From: Spirochaetota bacterium
Lineage (GTDB): Bacteria > Spirochaetota > JAGLSM01 > JAKPMW01
Length of the DNA: 9,884 nucleotides
Direction of reading: 5' to 3'
NCBI GenBank assembly: GCA_029548715.1
Contig: JAKPMW010000423.1
Location: 1-9,884 of the forward strand
Shown in pieces: positions 1 through 6,953 of this stretch. Within the stretch, counting starts at the first letter, position 1; every line of letters begins with the position of its first letter. The notes below the pieces were generated by a model. The model saw nothing but the letters and a program-made list of their open reading frames with translations, was not told the DNA's origin and did not search any database. The position numbers and the translations under genes are program-made.

Positions 1-1
1 T

Positions 2-2353
2 GCTGTACTGCTGGCACTGGGGCAGTACAAGGATGTCGTCTCGGTTGGCGGGATTGCCCTGCTGAATACAGCCATCAATATTTTGCAGGAAATCAGGGCC
101 AAGTGTGCCCTGGACAGGATCCGTATGGAACACCCGGCAACAACCCGGGTTGTCCGGGGCGGGAAGGAGATGGATGTTCCCGCGAGGACTGTTGTGAGAG
201 GTGACTTGCTGGTCCTGGGGGCCGGGGCGCGTGTTGTGGCCGACGGCCCGGTGGTTCAGTCCGAATATCTTGAGCTTGACGAATCGATGCTGACCGGAGA
301 ATCCGAATATGTGGGTAAGGATCCCGGGGATCGGGTCCTTGCCGGGAGCTTTGCCGTTGCGGGCGCCGGGCTGTATCTGGCAGAAAAACTCGGCCCTGAT
401 GCGTGGATTCAGAGTGTTGTGCGGGATTCGAGAAAACATTGCGACAGACGAACGGAGATTGAGCGACGCGTGGATGTCCTTGTCCGGGCCTGCATGGTGC
501 TCTGTTTTCTGGTCTCAGCCCTCCTGCTTGCCGTGCATAATCCCCTGGCAAGTGGACTGGTTGATCCTGTCCGGTTTATTGTGGCCTCGGTTACCTCACT
601 TATCCCCCAGGGGCTTGTGCTGATCGTTACGGTCGCTTTTGCTCTGGGGGTGATTGCATTTGCACGCAAGGGGATCATCTTCCGCCGGATGAATGCCGTC
701 GAAGGGCTTGCCGGAATTGATCTGATATGCATGGACAAGACAGGGACACTGACCCATAACGAGATCCAGCTTGAGCAGGTTGTTGCATGTGACAGCGTTG
801 TGTGTTCCGGTACGGTGCTCAAGGAAGACGGAATACACAGCCTCCTGAGTGCATTTGCTGCCGGGGTCTCGGCCAGAAACAAGACGATTGAGGCCGTTGC
901 CTGTGCCCTGCCGGCCGACAGCCAATGGAAAAAGGTTTCCGAGATCCCGTTCAAGTCTAAAAACAAATTCAGTGCGGTCAGGGTAGAGGGGGGCAATGGG
1001 GAAACATGGGATGTGGTGCTGGGGGCCGCCGAGATGCTGGCTCCCAGACTGAGCAGTTGTAACGTGCCTGATACGGTTGCCGGTCAGATCCGTGATGCCG
1101 AGGCGAAGGGATTGCGAACCGTCCTGGGGGCTGTGCGCAAGGCGGGTCAGGATGTGCTTGGGGAACACACTCTGGACAGTCTGATACCGGCATGTCTCGT
1201 TGTGTTCAGTGAGCGCATAAAGGAAGAGGCGCCGGCCATTCTGGACGGATTTGCAAAGCGGGGTGTCAGGCAGGTTGTGATTTCGGGAGACAGTCTTGTG
1301 ACCGTCCAGAGCCTTGCCCGGAAAATTGGTCTGAGCGGTGCAGATGCCGGGGTCAGCGGGCAGGAGCTGTCCGCACTGGCGAGCCATCAAGATGGAGGCC
1401 GGGCTTTCAGGGAGAGGGTGCTTGCAAGCAATGTTTTTGCCAGGGTTCTGCCCGAACAAAAAAAGGCCATTATCCGGACATTCAGGGATGGCGGGTACCA
1501 TGTGGCCATGGTTGGGGATGGTGTCAATGACGTGCTTGCCCTCAAGGAATCAGAACTGGCCATTGCCATGGGTTCCGGAGGGAGCATGGCCAAGGATGTT
1601 GCGGACATTGTTCTGGTCGATAACCGTTTTGACCTCTTGCCTGGACTGCTGGAGGAAGGTGAAAAAATAGTCTCTCGCATTCGTGATGCAGCGCGAATCT
1701 TTACCCTGAAGAATGCCTACGCTCTGATACTGATTGTGTCCACCATCGTGTTCGGGTTGAATTTTCCATTTTATCCCCAGCAGATAACCATGATCAATTT
1801 TGTTACAATTACCATTCCCCTCCTGTATATGGTCAAATTTTCACAGCAACGCTCCCGGGTTGAAGGGGGGTTTCTGGGGAACATCCTCAAATTCTCACTC
1901 TGGACAGGGGGACTTGTTGCTGGAGCATCCCTTGCATTGAATTTTATGCTCAGCCCGGAATATCCGCCGTTTTCGATCCGCGAGATGCTCGGGATTGCAC
2001 ATGCGTTTGGATCATATCTTCCAAACCCCTCGCATCTGGTCCAGACGGCCGGAATTATCCCGGTTGTTGTGATTGGATCACTGGCCTTTGTGGTCCTTAT
2101 GGTCCAACCCGGGCGGGTGCGTGATCTGATGCGGTGCAGTGCGCAAACTATGGTGCCTATTGGCCTCTCTATGGTGCTCATACTGCTCTTTTTTGGCGTC
2201 ATGCACACCCAGGTCCTGGCAGACTTTTTTGAATTTGTCCCCCTGAGAGGGTCTGTACTCAGAGATGTCACCATGGTGACATTACCGACGGCCATTATGT
2301 CATGGTTTGTCCTGAAAAAGCTGGTTGGCAGACGGGTTAGAGCCGTGTTGTGA
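2..2353 (+). CDS. Cation-translocating P-type ATPase, CtpE-like (5' truncated by window edge)
   Basis: This is an ATP-driven inner-membrane cation pump; 783 codons are present. The frame is open to the window edge and the upstream residues form a membrane segment, so the first ATG/TTG inside the window is not the true start. Seen in order: actuator-domain TGES (293-304), the M4 motif IPQGL (602-616), the phosphorylation motif DKTGTLT (734-754) with its catalytic Asp, a nucleotide-binding domain with a KSKNKFSAV-type patch and a VLGA loop, the hinge motif GDGVND (1514-1531), and about six C-terminal membrane segments including INFVTITIP (1793-1819). The order QEIRAK..LDR after M2, the VLGA variant and the long C-terminal membrane part resemble the actinobacterial CtpE/Exp7 group, which has been linked to calcium uptake. 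The M4 Glu of PEGL pumps is Gln here, so the substrate is uncertain. The 3' end overlaps pyrG by 17 bp. The family call is firm, the ion is not. Confidence 0.93.
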   Translation, partial: AVLLALGQYKDVVSVGGIALLNTAINILQEIRAKCALDRIRMEHPATTRVVRGGKEMDVPARTVVRGDLLVLGAGARVVADGPVVQSEYLELDESMLTGESEYVGKDPGDRVLAGSFAVAGAGLYLAEKLGPDAWIQSVVRDSRKHCDRRTEIERRVDVLVRACMVLCFLVSALLLAVHNPLASGLVDPVRFIVASVTSLIPQGLVLIVTVAFALGVIAFARKGIIFRRMNAVEGLAGIDLICMDKTGTLTHNEIQLEQVVACDSVVCSGTVLKEDGIHSLLSAFAAGVSARNKTIEAVACALPADSQWKKVSEIPFKSKNKFSAVRVEGGNGETWDVVLGAAEMLAPRLSSCNVPDTVAGQIRDAEAKGLRTVLGAVRKAGQDVLGEHTLDSLIPACLVVFSERIKEEAPAILDGFAKRGVRQVVISGDSLVTVQSLARKIGLSGADAGVSGQELSALASHQDGGRAFRERVLASNVFARVLPEQKKAIIRTFRDGGYHVAMVGDGVNDVLALKESELAIAMGSGGSMAKDVADIVLVDNRFDLLPGLLEEGEKIVSRIRDAARIFTLKNAYALILIVSTIVFGLNFPFYPQQITMINFVTITIPLLYMVKFSQQRSRVEGGFLGNILKFSLWTGGLVAGASLALNFMLSPEYPPFSIREMLGIAHAFGSYLPNPSHLVQTAGIIPVVVIGSLAFVVLMVQPGRVRDLMRCSAQTMVPIGLSMVLILLFFGVMHTQVLADFFEFVPLRGSVLRDVTMVTLPTAIMSWFVLKKLVGRRVRAVL
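2265..2282. repeat. 18-nt perfect palindrome with the same core, inside the ATPase gene
   Basis: ATGTCACCATGGTGACAT is a perfect palindrome in the last membrane segment region of the ATPase gene. It shares its 13-nt core with the inverted repeat after leuA. Confidence 0.75.
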
Positions 2354-3980
2354 TGGCTGCCTCGACGAAGGCTGCGAAGAGTGGTGATGGAGCTGACAGG
2401 CGTGACTTGAATTCCGGGTGTGACTGAACCCCCAGATACCAGGGATGGCCATTGAGTTCTATTCCCTCAACGAGGTCATTGTCAGGGTTGATTGCGGAAA
2501 AAAGCACTCCGGCTGCTTCAAACTGGGGGCGATAGTGTGATGTGAATTCGTAGCGATGGCGGTGTCTTTCGCTGACCACAGCGATATTGCCGTATGCCTC
2601 AGCCATTTTTGTGCCAGAGACAATAACGGCATCGTATGAGCCGAGACGCATGGTCCCGCCCATATCCATTACTTTCTTTTGTTCCTCAAGAAGCGAGATC
2701 ACGGGATGGGGGGTTCCGGGATCAAACTCGGAACTGTTTGCGGATGCAAGGCCCAGGATGTGGCGGGCGCAGTCAATAGCCATAACCTGCATTCCAAGAC
2801 AGATCCCAAAGCAGGGGATGGCTTTTTCCCTGGCAAGCCGCGCCATCATGACCATTCCTTCAACCCCCCGTGATCCAAAGCCTCCCGGGATCAGGATGCC
2901 ACTAACCTGCCCAAAAAAGTCACCATGGGCCCCTTCGAGTCCATCCAGGATGATCACCGATTCTGACGGGGTCTTGCCATCAAGGAGTTCTGTGTCAACA
3001 CGGAGAATCCGTATTTTGGCTGAGTGATGTGCCCCGGCATGCATCAGTGCCTCATAAATTGACTTGTAGGCATCCTGGAGTTCGGTGTACTTGCCGGCTA
3101 TCACTATGGTGACAAGGTGCTCAGGCTCAAGCCAGCGGCGGACACGGCTGTTCCACTCTGACAGGTCTGCATCTTTGTGCTCCAGATGCAGTTTTGAGAG
3201 AACCTTGGATAAGAGGCCCTGTTCGCGATAGATCTGTGGAATTTCGTATATGGTTGTGTCGATATTGCGCGCGGCAAAGACTCCGTCCCGGTCGACATTG
3301 CAGAATAAAGCCAGCTTCTCGCGCATTTCGACTGAAAGATCGTGCAGGGTGCGGCACATCAGGATGTCAGGAACAATTCCGATTTGCATTAACTCTTTGA
3401 CGCTGTGTTGCGTTGGCTTGGTCTTGGCTTCACCTGCGGCAGAAAGCCAGGGCACGAGCGTCAGGTGGATGAAGACAGCATTTTCCCGGCCGACATCGAA
3501 TGCAAACTGACGGATTGCTTCGAGGAAGGGTACGCTTTCAATGTCACCAACAGTGCCACCTATCTCAACAAGCAGGATATCGTGCCCTTTTCCTGCGGCC
3601 TTGATTCGAGCCTTGATCTCATCTGTGATGTGGGGGATGATCTGCACGGTTTTGCCAAGATAGCCGCCTGCGCGCTCCCGGCGTATTACTGCATCATAGA
3701 TCTGGCCGGTCGAGACGGAATTGATGCGGGAAAAGCTGGCGTGCTGGGTGAATCGCTCGTATGTGCCGAGGTCCAGATCTGTTTCGGCACCATCGTCAGT
3801 CACGTAGACCTCTCCGTGTTGAAAGGGGGACATTGTGCCAGGGTCAATATTCAGATAGGGGTCAAGCTTCTGGAGTGTGACGCGAAATCCTGCATGTTCC
3901 AGCAGGCAGGCGATAGAGGCCGCGCATACTCCTTTGCCCAGTGATGAACAGACTCCGCCCGTAATGAAGATGTACTTCAT
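2337..3980 (-). CDS. pyrG: CTP synthase (glutamine-hydrolysing)
   Basis: It makes CTP from UTP, ATP and glutamine, the last step of pyrimidine nucleotide synthesis, in the cytoplasm. The protein is 547 aa, close to the usual 535-550. The N-terminal amidoligase domain (about 1-270) shows the P-loop GGVCSSLGKG (8-17), the DPYLNIDPGTMSPFQHGEV stretch (40-58), GGTVGDIES (141-149) and KTKPTQHSV (187-195). The C-terminal class I glutamine amidotransferase domain (about 290-545) has the oxyanion loop PGGFGSRG (365-372), nucleophile Cys394 in GICLGMQ, and His521/Glu523 in SHPEF, so both activities should be intact. The ATG at 3980 was chosen because the family begins MKYIFITGG and an AGGGGGA stretch lies 4 nt upstream; the open frame runs 39 codons further to a TTG, but that part is not family-like. 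It lies 122 bp downstream of the exported EF-hand gene on the same strand and is convergent with the ATPase gene. Confidence 0.98.
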   Translation of the reverse strand: MKYIFITGGVCSSLGKGVCAASIACLLEHAGFRVTLQKLDPYLNIDPGTMSPFQHGEVYVTDDGAETDLDLGTYERFTQHASFSRINSVSTGQIYDAVIRRERAGGYLGKTVQIIPHITDEIKARIKAAGKGHDILLVEIGGTVGDIESVPFLEAIRQFAFDVGRENAVFIHLTLVPWLSAAGEAKTKPTQHSVKELMQIGIVPDILMCRTLHDLSVEMREKLALFCNVDRDGVFAARNIDTTIYEIPQIYREQGLLSKVLSKLHLEHKDADLSEWNSRVRRWLEPEHLVTIVIAGKYTELQDAYKSIYEALMHAGAHHSAKIRILRVDTELLDGKTPSESVIILDGLEGAHGDFFGQVSGILIPGGFGSRGVEGMVMMARLAREKAIPCFGICLGMQVMAIDCARHILGLASANSSEFDPGTPHPVISLLEEQKKVMDMGGTMRLGSYDAVIVSGTKMAEAYGNIAVVSERHRHRYEFTSHYRPQFEAAGVLFSAINPDNDLVEGIELNGHPWYLGVQSHPEFKSRLSAPSPLFAAFVEAAITTRL

Positions 3981-4002
3981 TGTATCCCCCTGTCCAGCTG
4001 TT

Positions 4003-4017
4003 TGACTATGGTGACAT
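4003..4017. repeat. Degenerate copy of the GTCACCAT motif upstream of pyrG
   Basis: TGACTATGGTGACAT reads ATGTCACCATAGTCA on the pyrG strand and matches the left half of the palindrome in the ATPase gene exactly, with a decayed right half. It lies about 25-35 bp before the pyrG start, in the only non-coding stretch upstream of that gene, where an operator could act. No clear promoter boxes could be assigned around it. Confidence 0.4.
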
Positions 4018-4102
4018 GGGCCCGGCCGCTTTGAAGCAGTTGCTGTGTGGCGGCTGGAAGCCCGCCCAAATTTAGCCGGGTCTGCCGGGTCCGCCAAGTT
4101 TT

Positions 4103-5155
4103 TTATTTCAGGCCAGAAGATTTTCCCTGTGCCCAGTGGGCTGCGCCGATGGAGGAATATCCTGTCTTGTCGCCGTGCAGCCAGGCAATTGTTCCTGGTT
4201 CTGCCGGATCAGGGTACAGGGCGGTGAGATTGGAAGGAAACAGCAGGATTTGCTCGTGTTGCCTGTGCAGGTGGTTTGCGGCAAAGACATGATTCCGGTC
4301 AAGCCAGATAATTCGAGCATTGTCTACGATAGAAAGTGGCCAGAGGGAGTGGGTAGCTGGAACAAGCAGGGCAGGCTGGGTCGGGTGTGTCAAGCGAAAT
4401 GAAAGCATTGCGTTGCTGAAGACGGCCTGAATCGATATCCCGCTTTTTCTACAGGAGAGAACTACGGGGTGCCCTGGTTCCAGGGTCTTGCGCACTATGG
4501 AGAGTGGAGGTCCTTGTTCCCGAAACAGCCAGGGTCGGCCATGCATGTCGAAAAATGGCCGGGAGCTACTGGCAAGCCGGGATACAAAGGGAGCAAGGCG
4601 CTCGATGACATCGCCGTCCTCGGATGAGAGGATGACATACTGTCCGTCGACCACCGCCAGAATTCGTCCGGTTCGTGCATCCAGGGCCAGGGGCCAGGCG
4701 ATTTCATCCGTATCGGTCACTGTTTTGCTCTGGTTGTGCGCCAGATCAAAACGAACAAGCACGAGGCCATCCTGTTGATCAATCAGTCCGTCTCCGTTTG
4801 TGTCTGCAGTGCGTCGGGAAAACCAGAGGATCTTTCGCCTGCTGTCAAGCAGGGGCAGGGCGGGGCTGTAGCCGCAGTCTGCCATTTTCCGGCCATTCTG
4901 TGGCGTGTGGAGGGCATTGCTCCAGATGCTGACATTATATCCGCCAGGGGCATATTTTGCTGATGCCGGGCCTGCTTCGGAGTACCAGATGCTGGATGCT
5001 GTGGCTGCACACCAGAACCGTATGGCTGACCCGAGGGCAGGCGCGTGAATTTTTGGCTGAGTCAGCGGCTGGACGCCAGCTGTCAGTGCGGGGAGCGAAA
5101 AGAGCAGGAGGAGTGCCCGGACTGCAATCTTACCTGTAGATTGCTTTGAGGTCAT
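4103..5155 (-). CDS. Exported protein with an EF-hand-type calcium loop, possibly a TolB-like beta-propeller
   Basis: The family was not recognised with confidence. The 350-aa product begins with a basic N-terminus and a hydrophobic stretch (about 9-26, ending LPALTA), a plausible Sec signal. The body is rich in aromatic and beta-prone segments; the pattern SPALPLLDSRRKILWFSRR (97-115) followed by LVLVRFDL (131-138) resembles one blade of a TolB/WD-type propeller. Between those strands lies a canonical EF-hand loop, DTNGDGLIDQQD (118-129), with ligand positions D118, N120, D122, D126 and D129. A terminal Asp instead of Glu is typical of dockerin-like and bacterial EF-hands. The start overlaps the end of the preceding exported gene by 26 nt (ATG inside its last codons), suggesting translational coupling. 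No good Shine-Dalgarno sequence is visible and no better start exists downstream. A calcium-stabilised periplasmic or surface sensor in the sigma-factor operon is an inference. Confidence 0.72.
   Translation of the reverse strand: MTSKQSTGKIAVRALLLLFSLPALTAGVQPLTQPKIHAPALGSAIRFWCAATASSIWYSEAGPASAKYAPGGYNVSIWSNALHTPQNGRKMADCGYSPALPLLDSRRKILWFSRRTADTNGDGLIDQQDGLVLVRFDLAHNQSKTVTDTDEIAWPLALDARTGRILAVVDGQYVILSSEDGDVIERLAPFVSRLASSSRPFFDMHGRPWLFREQGPPLSIVRKTLEPGHPVVLSCRKSGISIQAVFSNAMLSFRLTHPTQPALLVPATHSLWPLSIVDNARIIWLDRNHVFAANHLHRQHEQILLFPSNLTALYPDPAEPGTIAWLHGDKTGYSSIGAAHWAQGKSSGLK
4769..4804 (-). other. EF-hand calcium-binding loop codons within the exported protein
   Basis: These twelve codons give D-x-N-x-D-G-x-I-D-x-x-D, matching the EF-hand loop consensus at positions 1, 3, 5, 6, 8, 9 and 12. 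No second loop was seen in the protein, and no paired E and F helices can be made out around it, so this is a lone loop inserted between two predicted beta-strands. Confidence 0.7.
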
Positions 5156-5660
5156 TTTCGGACAAATTCGAGGAGAGTTCTGAGGGTGTCATCAACAGGC
5201 GGCGTACAGTCAGCCAGTATGCAAGCGGGTCAGCTTCGATCTGGGTGTTTTTTTGGGAGATATCGTTGATCATGGACTGGTAAGCCGTCTGCTCAATCTG
5301 ATACACTTCCTGTGCAGTATCAAACTGGATGCGGGCAATCCGTTCGCGGATGATTTCGATCTCGCGGAACGCGGCGATGTTGGCTGTCCGGAGTCTCAGG
5401 CGCTCGTCGGTGGAGAGAGTGCTGGCTGCCATTTTCCGCTCGTTTGCGATGATCCGGGCCACGGCATCATCCAGCATGCGTTTTTGTTCCATGACCTTCT
5501 CGCCGGCTTCGCGTAACAGCCGATTGATCTTTTGCATTCGCTCGCGGGGGTTGCCGAGAAGGCTGAGTTCTTCAGCAATGGCGGGGATGTCCCGCTCGCC
5601 TGCATGCAGCGGAAGAATAGCCATTATTGGCAGAAGGAAGAGTATTGCTGTTCGCCACAT
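5130..5660 (-). CDS. Exported coiled-coil protein of the ECF sigma operon, family unknown
   Basis: The 176-aa product was not recognised. Residues 1-20 (MWRTAILFLLPIMAILPLHA) form a clear Sec signal peptide with a likely cut after LHA (A20). The mature part is almost wholly helical and highly charged, with heptad-like spacing over about 30-145 (LLREAGEKVMEQKRMLDDAVARI and following), so a coiled coil or helical hairpin is likely. The C-terminal quarter (DPLAYWLTVRRLLMTPSEL) looks like a separate short domain. No cysteines, lipobox or membrane anchor are visible after the signal. It starts 40 bp after the anti-sigma stop, with a GTGAGG-type ribosome binding site, and runs 26 nt into the next gene. 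Size, helicity and position recall periplasmic sensors such as CnrX/Spy/CpxP-like proteins, but their diagnostic motifs were not found. A role in signalling to the anti-sigma factor is inference only. Confidence 0.8.
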   Translation of the reverse strand: MWRTAILFLLPIMAILPLHAGERDIPAIAEELSLLGNPRERMQKINRLLREAGEKVMEQKRMLDDAVARIIANERKMAASTLSTDERLRLRTANIAAFREIEIIRERIARIQFDTAQEVYQIEQTAYQSMINDISQKNTQIEADPLAYWLTVRRLLMTPSELSSNLSENDLKAIYR

Positions 5661-5700
5661 ATGCGGTGCCTCACTGTCAAGCTGACATTATGGAACTGTT

Positions 5701-6156
5701 TCAGAAGTAATACAGTTGCTTCATGCTCTGGTATCCACGGATGATGTCATCGGTTTCCTGCTCCGCGACACAGTTGTCAAGCGGCCCCTGTGTGAGTGCG
5801 GCCTTCGGGTCCAAGCTGTTTTCCTCGGTGACTGTGCCTGGTACCGCAAAGAGTACGGCAATGGCAACAAGCGCAGCGACGGCGATGGCCAATGCCGGGT
5901 GGTACCATGACCTGCGCGCAAGCAGTTCAAGATCGCCGGACTCCTCAACCCGCGCACGAATTCGGGTAAGCGCAAACTGCTCATCAACGGGAAGTACAGG
6001 CAGAGCTGAAAGTGCGGCGTGCATTCGCCGGTACTGGCTCAGTCGTTCTTTACATTCAGGACAGGACTCAATATGGTGCTCGATATGGGCCCGTTTGCGC
6101 TCGGGCAGTTCGTTGTCGAGCAGGGCGGAGAGCTGTCTGTCAGTAGCATGTCTCAT
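5701..6156 (-). CDS. Membrane-bound ZAS (zf-HC2) anti-sigma factor
   Basis: It should hold the cognate ECF sigma factor inactive at the inner membrane. The 151-aa protein has an N-terminal cytoplasmic anti-sigma domain with the zinc motif H28-x3-C32-x2-C35 (HIESCPEC, preceded by further His residues), a linker, one membrane segment at about 87-107 (PALAIAVAALVAIAVLFAV) and a short outside tail of about 44 residues containing a single Cys and ending in aromatic residues. The tail is too short for a large sensory domain, so the signal may come through partners. The ATG at 6156 was chosen over one 7 codons upstream because AAAGGAGA lies 6 nt before it. The start overlaps the sigma gene by 17 nt, the usual arrangement for such pairs. 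The fold and role are well supported; the inducing signal is unknown. Confidence 0.9.
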   Translation of the reverse strand: MRHATDRQLSALLDNELPERKRAHIEHHIESCPECKERLSQYRRMHAALSALPVLPVDEQFALTRIRARVEESGDLELLARRSWYHPALAIAVAALVAIAVLFAVPGTVTEENSLDPKAALTQGPLDNCVAEQETDDIIRGYQSMKQLYYF

Positions 6157-6721
6157 CGGGTATCTCCTTTCCTGCATCCAGCAGAGCCTTTCTCAGGCGC
6201 TGTCTGGCCTTGTGGAGTCGTCCCCGGACTACCGTTGTGGTTGTTCCGAGCGTCTCCGCTATTTCTTCGTACCGTTGCCCCCCGAACTCCTTCATGAGGA
6301 TGATTTCCCGATCCTCGATCTTGAGCTGGGACAGGCAGAGAAGTACAGCCTTGGTGTCTTCGCGCTTGATGAAGGCCTCTTCCTCAGTTTCGGCATTTCT
6401 GAAGAAAAAATCGGTCTTCTCCATATCCACGAAAACCGTTTTGCCATAACCGCTCTTTATGCGGCCCCGCCTGCGGTACTCGTTTTTTATCGCGTTGCGG
6501 CAGGCGATGAAAAGATAGCCGGGAACAAGCTCGTCTGTCGCAATCGTGGGCAGGTTGCGGTGCAGCCGTACGAAAACATCCTGTACGATCTCCTGTGCCT
6601 GCTCAATGTCATTGACCATGTAATGCACCTGACTGACCATCCGGGCGTAGTGTTGTCTGTACAGACGCTCGAATCTTCGCTCAAGTTCCAGGTCGACCGC
6701 AGCCGCTTCCCGTCGCTTCAT
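6140..6721 (-). CDS. ECF-family RNA polymerase sigma factor (sigma-70 group 4)
   Basis: It directs RNA polymerase to a small regulon when released by its anti-sigma factor. The 193-aa protein has only the two ECF domains. Region 2 spans about 14-85, with the core-binding helix AQEIVQDVFVRLHRN (42-56) and the -10-reading part YLFIACRNAIKNEYRRR (69-85). Region 4 spans about 124-180, with LSQLKIEDREIILMKEFGG and the helix-turn-helix YEEIAETLGTTTTVVRGRLH (151-170). A charged linker with FFF at 106-108 joins them. The ATG at 6721 is used; a TTG one codon earlier is possible. AGGA lies about 11 nt upstream, a rather long spacing. It is the first gene of the apparent four-gene operon and is divergent from ilvC. 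ECF loci often autoregulate, but no convincing ECF-type promoter could be assigned here. Confidence 0.93.
   Translation of the reverse strand: MKRREAAAVDLELERRFERLYRQHYARMVSQVHYMVNDIEQAQEIVQDVFVRLHRNLPTIATDELVPGYLFIACRNAIKNEYRRRGRIKSGYGKTVFVDMEKTDFFFRNAETEEEAFIKREDTKAVLLCLSQLKIEDREIILMKEFGGQRYEEIAETLGTTTTVVRGRLHKARQRLRKALLDAGKEIPDETCY
6163..6170 (-). promoter_or_regulatory. Ribosome binding site deciding the anti-sigma start
   Basis: On the minus strand AAAGGAGA stands 6 nt before the ATG at 6156. It lies inside the last codons of the sigma gene and rules in favour of this ATG over the upstream ATG at 6177, which would place the site within the gene. Confidence 0.75.
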
Positions 6722-6821
6722 CAAGACACCATTTCCTGAATTGTGTCAACAGTACCCCGCCCTTGTGTGCAGGGACGCTCCCGACATTGTGACATGATAG
6801 CACTGCCGGAGGGGAGACTCA

Positions 6822-6908
6822 ATGAAAAACGGTTTCATGATGCGAGTATTCTCGCGCTTTTTGGGTGTGGGGTGCCGCGGGGTATGCCTTGACCAGCAAT
6901 ATACTTGA
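6822..6908 (+). CDS. Possible small ORF (28 codons) upstream of ilvC
   Basis: An ATG at 6822 follows a strong purine-rich ribosome-binding sequence (GGAGGGGAGA, 6808-6817) by 4 nt and opens 28 codons ending at TGA 6906-6908. The predicted peptide begins MKNGFMMRVFSRFLGVG; it is basic and carries two Cys. It has three Val and two Leu but no run of branched-chain codons, so it is not a classical ilv/leu attenuator leader. Its stop overlaps the proposed -35 box of the ilvC promoter. The quality of the ribosome site is the only support, and a chance ORF is quite possible. Confidence 0.25.
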   Translation: MKNGFMMRVFSRFLGVGCRGVCLDQQYT

Positions 6909-6932
6909 CTTTTTATACGGACAGGGTATGTT
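6905..6932 (+). promoter_or_regulatory. Candidate sigma-70 promoter of ilvC
   Basis: TTGACT (6905-6910) and TATGTT (6927-6932) are separated by 16 bp. The -35 matches TTGACA at five of six positions and the -10 matches TATAAT at four of six. Transcription would begin near 6939, leaving a leader of about 27 nt before the ATG. This is found by eye; the spacing is one short of optimal. Confidence 0.45.
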
Positions 6933-6953
6933 TACAGACACAGAAACGCACGT

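Noticed and set aside
596..1501. 301-codon minus-strand frame inside the ATPase gene
   Set aside because: It is a shadow of a well-conserved P-type ATPase.
83..2353. Start of the ATPase at TTG 83
   Set aside because: The frame is open to the window edge and the upstream residues form a membrane helix leading into the conserved QEIRAK motif, so the gene begins outside the window.
4077..4095. Tandem GACCCGGC repeat downstream of the EF-hand gene as a terminator or CRISPR-like repeat
   Set aside because: There are only two short direct copies; they do not form a stem and there is no spacer structure.
3981..4097. 39-codon N-terminal extension of CTP synthase
   Set aside because: It begins at TTG, shows no similarity to the family's N-terminus, and an ATG with a ribosome site matches the normal start.
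5723..6739. 338-codon open frame antisense to the sigma and anti-sigma genes
   Set aside because: Both minus-strand genes have clear domains and motifs; the plus-strand product is Ser/Arg-rich with no family features.
6727..6749. TTGACA box upstream of the sigma gene as a sigma-70 promoter
   Set aside because: TTGACA reads on the minus strand at 6744-6749, but a -10 at proper spacing would fall on the start codon and no such box is there.
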